A program made the position numbers and the translations under genes. Positions 17,648 to 25,531 of a stretch of 64,000 nt of DNA are shown piece by piece. This DNA comes from Pollutimonas thiosulfatoxidans (GTDB taxonomy: Bacteria > Pseudomonadota > Gammaproteobacteria > Burkholderiales > Burkholderiaceae_B), in NCBI RefSeq assembly GCF_004022565.1, contig NZ_CP022987.1:124001-188000 (forward strand), in the 5' to 3' direction. Under the pieces are notes generated by a model, which saw only the letters and a list, made by a program, of their open reading frames with translations, had not been told where the DNA came from and searched no databases. Every line of letters starts with the position of its first letter. The first letter of the stretch is position 1.

Positions 17648-19288
17648 ATGCAACACTCCTCCGAAGCAAGCTCGATAGAGTCGGCGTGCATCGCGCCACT
17701 ACCCAAGCCGCGTCTGGCAACGACGCTGACCAATGTCCTGGATGTGCAGTCCACATGGCTGGTAGCGGCAGTCAGCTTGCTATGGCTTTCGGCGACTACC
17801 GGCCTGTATCCCTTGTTATTGCCCGACGAAGGCCGCTATGTCGGCATAGCCTGGCATATGCTCAGTACGGGTCAGTATGCCGTGCCCATGCTGGACGGCC
17901 TTCCGTTCTTTCACAAGCCCCCGCTGTTTTACTGGCTGACCGCACTGTCCCTGTCAGTGTTTGGCGTCAACGAATGGGCGGCGCGCCTGGTTTCGGTGGG
18001 CGGCGCAGTCCTTACGATTACGGTGTTGTTCTGGTTTCTTAAAAACTATGTGAATACGCGGATCGCACTGCTGGCTGCCCTCATCCTGATGAGTTCGCCC
18101 TTGCTGTTCGGCGCGTCTCATTACGCCAATATGGACATGACGGTGGGTGGCTTGGTTACCGCTACCATCGTAGCCTTGGCGGTTGCCGCTCTTGGTTACG
18201 AGCAACATGGACAGTACCGGACGGCTTTGCTGACGGCATACGCTGTTGCCGCTGCCGCCTTCCTCACCAAAGGCCTCATTGGTATTGTCATCCCCGGTGG
18301 TGTGATTTTTTTCTGGCTGCTTTGGCGGCGCCGCTACGACACGATGCGCCGCTTGCTGTGGCTGCCGGGCATTGCTATCTTTCTGTTGTTGGCGCTGCCA
18401 TGGATGTACGCCATGCAGCAGCGCTACGGAGGCTTCTTCGACTATTTCATCGTCAATCAGCATCTTCAGCGATTTACCGGGAAGAGTTTCAATAACGCCC
18501 AAGCAGTCTGGTTCTATGCGCCCGTGCTGCTGGGGTTGATGCTGCCCTGGTCGCTGAAGCTGTGGCGCCTGGCCGACAGGGCATATTGGCGCAATCTCCA
18601 ACACCAACGCATACGCAGTCTCATGCTGATCTGGTTGCTGTTCGTGCTGGTGTTTTTCTCGCTGCCCAATTCCAAGTTGGTCGGTTATATCTTGCCGGCC
18701 ATCGCGCCTTTCGCCTACTTTGTCGCCGAGGCCTGGGCGCCCCGGTTGGCAGGCACCAGCGGGGCACGCTCTTTACGCATGCTGGGCAGCTTTCTGGCCA
18801 TATCGCTGTCTATCTGCATTGCAGCGGCGATGGTGATGGTGGCCTGGCCGCAACCGGGCACCAAAGCGCTGGCACTGAATCTGAAATCCTACTATGGGCC
18901 CTCCGACAAAATCGTCATGCTTGAGCGGTATCGCTATGACTTGCCGTTTTATCTTGGTGCGGGCAAGTCCATTTTTGTGGTGTCGGACTGGGACGATCCC
19001 GAATTGCAGAGTACCGACAACTGGCGGCGAGAGCTTTACGATGCCGGAAGGTTTGATCCCGTTGCCGCCGCAAATCTGCTGATCAACAAGCAGGGGCTAC
19101 TGCGCAAACTGTGCAATGACCGCGTCGTTGACCTATGGCTGATGGGGCAACACGATAGCCCCACCCGCTATCCCTACTTGCAAGGTTGGGTGCCCGATCT
19201 GCAAGACGGGAAACTGCGTGTATGGCATGTGCCGGCTGGCGCCCCACTTACGTTTTGCGCCGAAATGCCCAAAGACGTCCAAGAATAA
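17648..19288 (+). CDS. lgmB: GT39 ArnT-like lipid A glycosyltransferase (LgmB-like)
   Basis: A 546-residue inner-membrane transferase of the PMT/ArnT family. It would move the amino sugar from undecaprenyl phosphate to lipid A phosphate on the periplasmic side. The N-terminal LLPDEGRYVGIAWHML matches the conserved DE(G)RY motif in the first periplasmic loop. HKPPLFYWLTALS follows, with about twelve hydrophobic helices and a C-terminal soluble domain from about residue 420. It begins thirteen bases after lgmA. Its last 41 bases overlap the convergent lgmD gene. Confidence 0.82.
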   Translation: MQHSSEASSIESACIAPLPKPRLATTLTNVLDVQSTWLVAAVSLLWLSATTGLYPLLLPDEGRYVGIAWHMLSTGQYAVPMLDGLPFFHKPPLFYWLTALSLSVFGVNEWAARLVSVGGAVLTITVLFWFLKNYVNTRIALLAALILMSSPLLFGASHYANMDMTVGGLVTATIVALAVAALGYEQHGQYRTALLTAYAVAAAAFLTKGLIGIVIPGGVIFFWLLWRRRYDTMRRLLWLPGIAIFLLLALPWMYAMQQRYGGFFDYFIVNQHLQRFTGKSFNNAQAVWFYAPVLLGLMLPWSLKLWRLADRAYWRNLQHQRIRSLMLIWLLFVLVFFSLPNSKLVGYILPAIAPFAYFVAEAWAPRLAGTSGARSLRMLGSFLAISLSICIAAAMVMVAWPQPGTKALALNLKSYYGPSDKIVMLERYRYDLPFYLGAGKSIFVVSDWDDPELQSTDNWRRELYDAGRFDPVAAANLLINKQGLLRKLCNDRVVDLWLMGQHDSPTRYPYLQGWVPDLQDGKLRVWHVPAGAPLTFCAEMPKDVQE

Positions 19289-19637
19289 AGGTCATACCTG
19301 CAATGGCAATTAAAATCAGGGCCAGCAACAGGTCGTAAGGAAGGTCGGTAGCATGCAGCAACCAGGCGTATGACAGTTCGTTTACGCCAAAACCCAGGGC
19401 CGAGACGGCAAAGAAGCGGCGCGCCGCTAGCCCCATGGGGGCGTGCTGATGCCGGAAGGTGAGGCGGAAGTGGCCGGCAAACGAAACGCCAAAAGCTACC
19501 AGCCATCCGGCGATGTTGGCTATCAGCGGCGGTAATCCGCCCAGCGAGACCGCCAAGACCACCACCAACCAGTGTGTCGCGGCGGCAGCGCTGCCCACTG
19601 CAATAAAGCAAGCCAATTGGCGTACCAGTTTCTGCAT
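19248..19637 (-). CDS. lgmD: GtrA-family membrane protein, possible sugar-lipid flippase (LgmD-like)
   Basis: A 129-residue GtrA/DPMS family protein with four hydrophobic helices. Family features are RQLACFIAVGSAAAATHWLVV at the start, NIAGWLVAFGVSFAGHFRLTF in the middle, and GRLWAFRRKT at the end. Such proteins are thought to flip undecaprenyl-linked sugars. The ATG at 19637 is chosen because the homology begins there. The gene is inverted relative to the rest of the locus: 41 bases of its 3' end overlap lgmB, and only 25 bases separate its start from that of lgmC on the plus strand. Confidence 0.78.
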   Translation of the reverse strand: MQKLVRQLACFIAVGSAAAATHWLVVVLAVSLGGLPPLIANIAGWLVAFGVSFAGHFRLTFRHQHAPMGLAARRFFAVSALGFGVNELSYAWLLHATDLPYDLLLALILIAIAGMTFILGRLWAFRRKT

Positions 19638-19662
19638 TGTTGTTGTTTTCCGGAGTAGGCGT

Positions 19663-20466
19663 GTGGCCGAAGCAGGTAAAAAGCAGATCGTGATCTGCGC
19701 GGACGATTTTGGCATGAATCCTGCCGTGGATGCGGGTATCTTGCATCTGGCCAAGCTTGGGCGGCTAAATGCCACCAGTTGCCTGGTGGAAGGCCCCAGC
19801 TTTGCTGCGGGTGCCCAGGCGCTGACGCAATCCGGCCTGCAGCTTGGCCTGCACTTGAACTTCACCGAATCGCTGCAGCAGGCGGGGCTCTATTTGCCGG
19901 TGTCGTCCTTGATCATGCATGCCTGGCTGCGTCGCCTGGATGCTCAGGCGGTAGCGCGGCAGATCGCCAGGCAATTGGACGCTTTCGAGTCGCTGCTTGG
20001 CCGCGCGCCCGACTTCATAGATGGGCATCAGCATATCCATCAGTTCCCTCAAATACGCAGCGCCTTGCTGGACCAAGTGCAACGACGCTATGCAAAAAAC
20101 CCACCGTGGCTGCGGTGTACGCAGGCGGCCGCCATGCCGGGCATGTCCTGGTCTTTGCAACTGAAGGCCTGGACCATAGAGGCGCTGGGTGCGCGTCAGT
20201 TTGCGCGAGCGGCACAGCGCCGTGGTTTGCCGCTGAACCGACGGTTTCTTGGCGTGTATGACTTTCAGGGTGGACAGCCGGTTTATGCCGCGCTGCTACA
20301 GCAGTGGTTCAAGCACGCGCGCGATGGGGATGTGATCATGTGTCATCCGGCCGCCGATGCTTATCCGACTGATGGGCTTGGTCCGCAACGGGTGGCCGAG
20401 TTCCAGGTGCTGCAAAGTGCGGTGGTTGGCGAATGGATGCAGCAGTACGGCGTGGTGCTAAGTTAA
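19663..20466 (+). CDS. lgmC: YdjC/ChbG-family deacetylase (LgmC/NaxD-like)
   Basis: A 267-residue carbohydrate deacetylase of the YdjC/ChbG/HpnK family. The metal motif has ICADDFGMNPAVDAGI near the start, HLNFTES, then DGHQHIHQFP and MCHPA further on. NaxD of Francisella and LgmC of Bordetella belong to this family and remove the acetyl group from undecaprenyl-P-linked N-acetylhexosamine before its transfer to lipid A. The GTG at 19663 is chosen because CCGGAG lies six bases upstream and the family homology starts at once. It lies 25 bases from the divergent lgmD. Confidence 0.8.
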   Translation: MAEAGKKQIVICADDFGMNPAVDAGILHLAKLGRLNATSCLVEGPSFAAGAQALTQSGLQLGLHLNFTESLQQAGLYLPVSSLIMHAWLRRLDAQAVARQIARQLDAFESLLGRAPDFIDGHQHIHQFPQIRSALLDQVQRRYAKNPPWLRCTQAAAMPGMSWSLQLKAWTIEALGARQFARAAQRRGLPLNRRFLGVYDFQGGQPVYAALLQQWFKHARDGDVIMCHPAADAYPTDGLGPQRVAEFQVLQSAVVGEWMQQYGVVLS

Positions 20467-20560
20467 GCGCAAGGGGCGGGCATCAGGGCTTGCGCGCTGC
20501 CGGTGCCGGACATACTATCGATTCCAAGCTGATTCACAAGCACAAAACCAGGAGTCCGAT

Positions 20561-20901
20561 ATGTCCCTACCATTCAATGCGCTGACCGATAATTTCGCGG
20601 TGGCGCCTCAGTTGTCCCCCAGGATATGCAAGCCGTCGCCGATGCGGGCTTCAAAAGCGTCATCATCAATCGACCGGATCTGGAAGGTGGTCCTGACCAG
20701 CCCAGCTCTACTGACGTCATGGCTGCGGCGCAGGATGCCGGGCTGCAGGCTGTTTATCAGCCCGTCGTCAGCGGTGCGATGACGCAAGAGGATGTGCAGC
20801 GGTTTAGCGAACTGCTGCAGACCTTGCCTCAGCCCGTGCTGGCTTATTGCCGTACGGGCACGCGTTGCACGCATTTGTTCCAGGCAGCGGGCACTTCTTG
20901 A
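20561..20901 (+). pseudogene. DUF442/TIGR01244 (BLH-like) phosphatase-fold protein, frameshifted
   Basis: The small dual-specificity-phosphatase-like family often called beta-lactamase hydrolase-like, linked to sulfide and persulfide metabolism. Frame 1 from ATG 20561 encodes MSLPFNALTDNFAVAPQLSP. The rest (DMQAVADAGFKSVIINRP up to YCRTGTRCTHLFQ, with a C-x5-R loop CRTGTR) is in another frame. The break is at a run of five C at 20616-20620; a sixth C would restore QLSPQDMQAVADAGF. The ribosome binding site AGGAG at 20551-20555 is intact. It is either a slipped homopolymer in the organism or a sequencing error. Confidence 0.8.
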
Positions 20902-20991
20902 TCCAGATCAAAACCAGTGTATTCACCAGCTATGTTTTGCAGGGTGCACAGGTTATGCTGATGGGCATTCGATACTCATGGGGGCTATATC

Positions 20992-21453
20992 ATGTTTAAA
21001 AAAATACTTATACCAACTGATGGTTCCGCATTGTCGGCGCAGGCCGCCAACAAGGGCGTATGTTTTGCCCGCGAGATCGGTGCCGAGATCGTAGCGCTGT
21101 ACGTCACCCAGCCATTTGCGGCTACGGTGGGCTTCGACGGCATGGCGGCAGCTTATGCCATTACTGACGAAGACTACGACAAGACGGCACAAGAGCAAGC
21201 GCAAAAATACCTTAAGTCCGTGCTCGATCGCGCCGCCACCGCCGGTGTGCCAGCGCGCGGCAGGGCGGTATCCAATTTCAATGTGGCCGATGGCCTGGTG
21301 CAAGCCGCCGAAGAAGAAGGCTGCGACCTTATCTTCATTGGCAGTCACGGCCGCAGCGGTCTGTCACGTTTGCTGCTGGGCAGCGTCACCATCAAGGTGC
21401 TCAGCCTGGCCAGAACCGCAGTGCTCGTTTATCGGGTGAAAGAAGCCACTTAA
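20992..21453 (+). CDS. Universal stress protein (UspA family)
   Basis: A 153-residue cytoplasmic Usp-domain protein of the ATP-binding type. It starts with KKILIPTDGSALSAQAANKG and carries the nucleotide-binding loop GSHGRSGLSRLLLGSVTIKV near the C-terminus. Such proteins respond to starvation, oxidative or respiratory stress. It is monocistronic, with its stop overlapping that of the convergent fdsD by four bases: the palindrome TTAA at 21450-21453 provides both stop codons. No terminator separates the two. Confidence 0.93.
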   Translation: MFKKILIPTDGSALSAQAANKGVCFAREIGAEIVALYVTQPFAATVGFDGMAAAYAITDEDYDKTAQEQAQKYLKSVLDRAATAGVPARGRAVSNFNVADGLVQAAEEEGCDLIFIGSHGRSGLSRLLLGSVTIKVLSLARTAVLVYRVKEAT

Positions 21454-21716
21454 ACAGCAGCGTTCCTCGGGGCGGGTGTCAAACGTTCCTTGTTCTGCAT
21501 AATGGCTATGCGGGCGACTTCGCTAAGTGCGACGTCGCCTGATTTTCCATCGGGATGCTGGTCCAGGAACGCCAGGATCGCAATACGCATGCGCGGCTCC
21601 CAGAACTTCTGGATGTGGTTGGCAATGCCTTCCAGCCCCTCAGCGCGGTCGGGCATGGCCTCGAAAAAATAGCCGATGCGGTTGGCAAGCTTGATGAGGT
21701 GGTCGATGTTTTTCAA
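21450..21716 (-). CDS. fdsD: NAD-dependent formate dehydrogenase delta subunit
   Basis: Small subunit or accessory protein of the FdsABG formate dehydrogenase. The recognisable sequence begins at NIDHLIKLANRIGYFF and continues through HIQKFWEPRMR to the end, matching FdsD proteins. No ATG is near. I place the start at the TTG at 21716, because GGGAG lies seven bases upstream and family homology begins there, giving 88 residues. It is the last gene of fdsGBA-fdhD-fdsD, as in Cupriavidus. It overlaps the fdhD 3' extension in another frame and shares stop bases with the Usp gene. Confidence 0.85.
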   Translation of the reverse strand: MKNIDHLIKLANRIGYFFEAMPDRAEGLEGIANHIQKFWEPRMRIAILAFLDQHPDGKSGDVALSEVARIAIMQNKERLTPAPRNAAV

Positions 21717-22569
21717 ACAAGGCTCCCGGCGCCCCCAGAAATTCGGGGTGGCTGTAAATGGTAAAGAATTGCTCGCGTGCGAAGCCGGCAAGCATCACAT
21801 TCAGTTCGTCGGCAAGGTCCGCTGCATAGCTCGTGGGCGCCGACACCGCCACGACGGCAGATATGCCGGCTGCAGCAGCCTTCTGCACCATTTCAAAACT
21901 GGCCCGGCTTGAAATCACTGCAATGCCAGGGGCCGGGTCGATAGTCTGGCGCAGCAAATGTCCTATCAGTTTGTCCAGCGCATTGTGGCGGCCGACATCC
22001 TCACGCACATGCTGTATGGCGCCCGAGGCGTCGGCCCAGCCGGCGGCATGGGTGGCGCCGCTGGCCAGGTGCATAGGTTGACGTGCGCGCAGCTGTTCAA
22101 CCGCTGTCGCGATGGCATCTGTAGAAAACGCCGCGGGCCTAGGCGTCAGGGGGCCAAGTTCGCGCCGCACCTCGTCCAGGCTCTCTATGCCGCATAAGCC
22201 GCAGCCGGTGCGTCCGGCCAGGCTGCGTCGGCGCAGCTTCAATTCGTGCAGGCAGGCGCTGGCTATGGTTAGCGCTAGTGTGATGCCTTGCGGGCTGGTC
22301 ACGACATCAGCGTCATAGATATCGCCGGCCTTGCGGATAATGCCTTCCGTAAAGGAAAAGCCATAGGCCAAATCCAGCAGGTCGGCGGGCGTGGCCAGTA
22401 AGGTCGCGTGGCTGATGCCATTGAACTGCAGCGCAACCGGCACTTCTTCCGCCAGGGTGTCGGTCTGGGCATAGCCCCGCGTAGCGCGGCCGCTGCGCCA
22501 CACCGACCGGGTGCACAGGCCGGGTAGGACGGCATCGTTGTCGGAGCGCTGGGGCCTGTTAGGCGTCAT
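21640..22569 (-). CDS. fdhD: Formate dehydrogenase sulfurtransferase FdhD, abnormal C-terminus
   Basis: FdhD passes sulfur from a cysteine desulfurase to the molybdenum cofactor and so activates formate dehydrogenase. The body is normal, with the CxxC motif GRTGCGLCG at Cys123/Cys126, REDVGRHNALDKLIG, and SRASFEMVQKAA. Family members end soon after IYSHPE. Here the frame runs on 33 more residues, through the fdsD start, to 309 residues. One extra base at the C5 run at 21732-21736 would give a stop at 21713-21715, overlapping the fdsD start by three bases. A frameshift by slippage or sequencing error is therefore likely. Confidence 0.85.
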   Translation of the reverse strand: MTPNRPQRSDNDAVLPGLCTRSVWRSGRATRGYAQTDTLAEEVPVALQFNGISHATLLATPADLLDLAYGFSFTEGIIRKAGDIYDADVVTSPQGITLALTIASACLHELKLRRRSLAGRTGCGLCGIESLDEVRRELGPLTPRPAAFSTDAIATAVEQLRARQPMHLASGATHAAGWADASGAIQHVREDVGRHNALDKLIGHLLRQTIDPAPGIAVISSRASFEMVQKAAAAGISAVVAVSAPTSYAADLADELNVMLAGFAREQFFTIYSHPEFLGAPGALFEKHRPPHQACQPHRLFFRGHARPR

Positions 22570-22578
22570 GGCTTGGTC

Positions 22579-25521
22579 TCAATCTTGCGATGCCGCTACC
22601 ACTGGCTGCGGGGTAGGCGCTGTCTGCGGAACCGATGCCGGTGTAGGGTCGGCTGCCAGGCCGTCCTGCTGGCCTTGGCGTTGCGCCAGCAAACCCAGCT
22701 GGATGTCGCTGAAGCGCGACCACCGCGCCTGCCACTGAGAGGGTTCCGTCACCAGCCTGGCCTGTACGGCTGTGACCTTGTACTCGGGGCAGTCCGTCGC
22801 CCAGTCGGTGCTGTCGGTGGTGACCACGTTGGCGCCGGACTCGGGGAAGTGGAAGGTGGTGTACAGCACGCCGGGCTGCACTCGCTCGGTGACGTCGGCG
22901 CGCAAGACGGTTTCTCCGGCACGGCTGGCTACCGCCACCATGTCGCCGTGCCGGATGCCGCGGTCTTCGGCGTCTTGAGGATGAATCTCCAGCAGGTCTT
23001 CGCTGTGCCAAACCACATTGGGCGTGCGGCGGGTTTGCGCCCCGACGTTGTACTGGGACAGAATGCGACCGGTGGTCAGCAGCAGCGGATACTTGCGTGT
23101 GCTGCGCTCTTCGCTGGGCACATATTTGGTGATCATGAAGCGGCCCTTGCCGCGCACGAACTCGTCCACGTGCATGGTGGGCGTGCCATCGGGCGCCTGC
23201 TCGTTGCATGGCCACTGCACGCTGCCGCCCAGTTCGTCGATCTTGTCGAAAGACACCCCCGCGAAGGTGGGCGTCAGCCGTGCGATCTCGTCCATGATCT
23301 GGGACGGATGGCTGTAGTTCATGGGATAGCCCAGGGCATTGGACAGGGCACAGGTGGCCTCCCAGTCGGCCTTGCCGGCCTTGGGCTCCATTACCTTGCG
23401 CACCCGCGACACGCGCCGTTCTGCGTTGGTGAAGGTGCCATCTTTTTCCAGGAAGGACGAGCCTGGCAAGAACACGTGAGCGTATTTGGCCGTTTCGTTC
23501 AGGAAAATGTCTTGCACGATGATGCACTCCATAGCCGCCAGCGCCTGGGCCACGTGTTGCGTGTTCGGGTCCGACTGCACGATGTCTTCGCCCTGGCAAT
23601 AAAGGCCCTTGAACGAGCCGCTGATGGCGGCGTCAAACATATTGGGAATACGCAGGCCGGGCTCGGGCTGCAGCGTAACGCCCCAGTCCTGTTCGAATTG
23701 CTGTCGTACCTTGTCGTCCGAGATGTGTCGGTAGCCTGGCAGCTCGTGCGGGAAAGAGCCCATATCGCAGGAGCCCTGGACGTTGTTCTGCCCGCGTAGC
23801 GGGTTGACGCCAACCCCCTCGCGGCCCAGGTTGCCGGTAGCCATGGCCAGGTTGGCGATGGCCATGACTGTGGTCGAGCCTTGGCTGTGTTCGGTAACGC
23901 CCAGGCCGTAATAAATAGAGCCGTTGCCCCCAGTGGCGAACAGGCGGGCGGCGCCGCGCAGTGCTGCCGCCGAAACGCCGGTTTCGGCTTCCATGGCCTC
24001 GGGGGAGTTTTCCGGCAGCGATACGAAGTCACGCCATTGTTCGAAGGCGACAGGCTCGCACCGTTCCGCCACAAAGGCCTCGTCGATCAGGCCTTCGGTG
24101 GCGATGACATGGGCCATGGAGGTAAGCAGTGCGGTGTTGGTGCCGGGCCGCACGGGCAGATGAAAGTCGGCCTTTACGTGGGGGCCATCAACCAATTCGA
24201 TCTGGCGCGGGTCTATCACAATAAGCTTGGCGCCTTCACGCAGCCGCCGCTTCAGGCGGGAAGCAAACACGGGATGGGCAGCGCTGGGGTTTGCGCCCAT
24301 CAAGATTACGACGTCGGTGAACATGACCGAGTCGAAGGTTTGCGTGCCGGCCGATTCGCCCAGCGTGGTCTTCAAGCCATAACCGGTGGGCGAGTGGCAC
24401 ACGCGAGCGCAGGTATCCACATTATTCGTGCCGAAGGCGGCGCGCACGAGCTTCTGGACAAGATAGGTTTCTTCGTTGGTGCAGCGCGAGGATGTAATGC
24501 CGCCGACCGAGTCGCGGCCATATTTGTTCTGGATGCGGCGCAGCTCGGATGCTGCATAAGCTATGGCCTCGTCCCAGCTGACTTCACGCCATGGTTGCGA
24601 GATGTCGCTGCGTATCATGGGCTTGAGCATGCGGTCCTGGTGCGTGGCGTAACCCCAGGCAAATCGCCCTTTCACACAAGAGTGGCCGCGGTTGGCCTGG
24701 CCGTCTTTCCAGGGCACCATGCGCACGACTTCCTGGCCTTTCATCTCGGCCTTGAAGGCGCAGCCTACGCCGCAATAGGCGCAGGTCGTGATCACGGAAT
24801 GCTCGGCTTGCCCCATATCGATTACCGATTTCTCGATCAGCGAAGAAGTCGGACAAGCCTGCACACAGGCGCCGCAGGAAACGCAGTCGCTTTCCAAAAA
24901 ACTATCGTTCTGGCCAGCCGTGATGCGCGACTCGAAGCCGCGGCCGTCGACCGTCAGCGCGAAGGTGCCTTGTACCTCGTCGCAAGCCCTTACACAGCGG
25001 CTGCAAACAATGCACTTGGAGGGGTCGTAGGCAAAATAGGGATTGGACTCGTCGATGGGTTCGGACAAGTGATTGGCGCCGTCCTGACCATAGCGCACAT
25101 TGCGCAGGCCTACGACGCCGGCCATGTCCTGTAGCTCGCAATCGCCGTTGGCCGGGCAGGTCAGGCAGTCCAGTGGGTGGTCCGAAATATAGAGCTCCAT
25201 TACACCGCGCCGCAGTTCGTGCAACTTGGGTGTTTCCGTCCAGATGACCATGCCTTCTTCTACTGGCGTGGTGCAGGACGCCGGATAGCCGCGTCGGCCT
25301 TCGATCTGTACCAGGCATAGGCGGCAGGATCCGAAGGCTTCCAGGGTGTCCGACGCACAAAGCTTGGGGATATTGATACCGGCTTGGGCGGCGGCGCGCA
25401 TCACCGAAGTGCCTGACGGCACGGTCATTTCTGTTCCGTCTACCGTAACGCGCAGCATCTGGGTACTGGTGGAGGGCGGTGTGCCGAAATCGCGTTCGCG
25501 TTGAATGATGGTCTCTAGCAT
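22579..25521 (-). CDS. fdsA: NAD-dependent formate dehydrogenase alpha subunit (molybdenum/tungsten)
   Basis: Catalytic subunit oxidising formate to CO2, 980 residues. The N-terminal NuoG-like part holds a [2Fe-2S] ferredoxin domain (LCASDTLEAFGSCRLC) and a DHPLDCLTCPANGDCELQ segment, followed by two 4Fe-4S motifs (CIVCSRCVRAC, CVSCGACVQAC). The molybdopterin domain starts with CAYCGVGC and its own 4Fe-4S cluster. The metal ligand is Cys375 (ARVCHSP), a cysteine and not selenocysteine. The C-terminal MopB domain ends in a Pro/Gln-rich tail. It lies 10 bases after fdsB and 9 before fdhD. Confidence 0.97.
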   Translation of the reverse strand: MLETIIQRERDFGTPPSTSTQMLRVTVDGTEMTVPSGTSVMRAAAQAGINIPKLCASDTLEAFGSCRLCLVQIEGRRGYPASCTTPVEEGMVIWTETPKLHELRRGVMELYISDHPLDCLTCPANGDCELQDMAGVVGLRNVRYGQDGANHLSEPIDESNPYFAYDPSKCIVCSRCVRACDEVQGTFALTVDGRGFESRITAGQNDSFLESDCVSCGACVQACPTSSLIEKSVIDMGQAEHSVITTCAYCGVGCAFKAEMKGQEVVRMVPWKDGQANRGHSCVKGRFAWGYATHQDRMLKPMIRSDISQPWREVSWDEAIAYAASELRRIQNKYGRDSVGGITSSRCTNEETYLVQKLVRAAFGTNNVDTCARVCHSPTGYGLKTTLGESAGTQTFDSVMFTDVVILMGANPSAAHPVFASRLKRRLREGAKLIVIDPRQIELVDGPHVKADFHLPVRPGTNTALLTSMAHVIATEGLIDEAFVAERCEPVAFEQWRDFVSLPENSPEAMEAETGVSAAALRGAARLFATGGNGSIYYGLGVTEHSQGSTTVMAIANLAMATGNLGREGVGVNPLRGQNNVQGSCDMGSFPHELPGYRHISDDKVRQQFEQDWGVTLQPEPGLRIPNMFDAAISGSFKGLYCQGEDIVQSDPNTQHVAQALAAMECIIVQDIFLNETAKYAHVFLPGSSFLEKDGTFTNAERRVSRVRKVMEPKAGKADWEATCALSNALGYPMNYSHPSQIMDEIARLTPTFAGVSFDKIDELGGSVQWPCNEQAPDGTPTMHVDEFVRGKGRFMITKYVPSEERSTRKYPLLLTTGRILSQYNVGAQTRRTPNVVWHSEDLLEIHPQDAEDRGIRHGDMVAVASRAGETVLRADVTERVQPGVLYTTFHFPESGANVVTTDSTDWATDCPEYKVTAVQARLVTEPSQWQARWSRFSDIQLGLLAQRQGQQDGLAADPTPASVPQTAPTPQPVVAASQD

Positions 25522-25531
25522 GTGGGTATCC

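Noticed and set aside
19459..19662. Longer N-terminus for the YdjC-type deacetylase
   Set aside because: The extra 68 codons are antisense to lgmD. The family homology starts at the GTG at 19663, which has a good ribosome binding site.
24394..24402. Selenocysteine in formate dehydrogenase
   Set aside because: The metal-ligand codon at residue 375 is TGC (Cys), and no in-frame TGA occurs.
22573..25134. Two long plus-strand open frames (about 408 and 417 codons) opposite fdsA
   Set aside because: They are antisense shadows of a GC-rich gene. Their translations show no family motif, while fdsA has all its cluster motifs.
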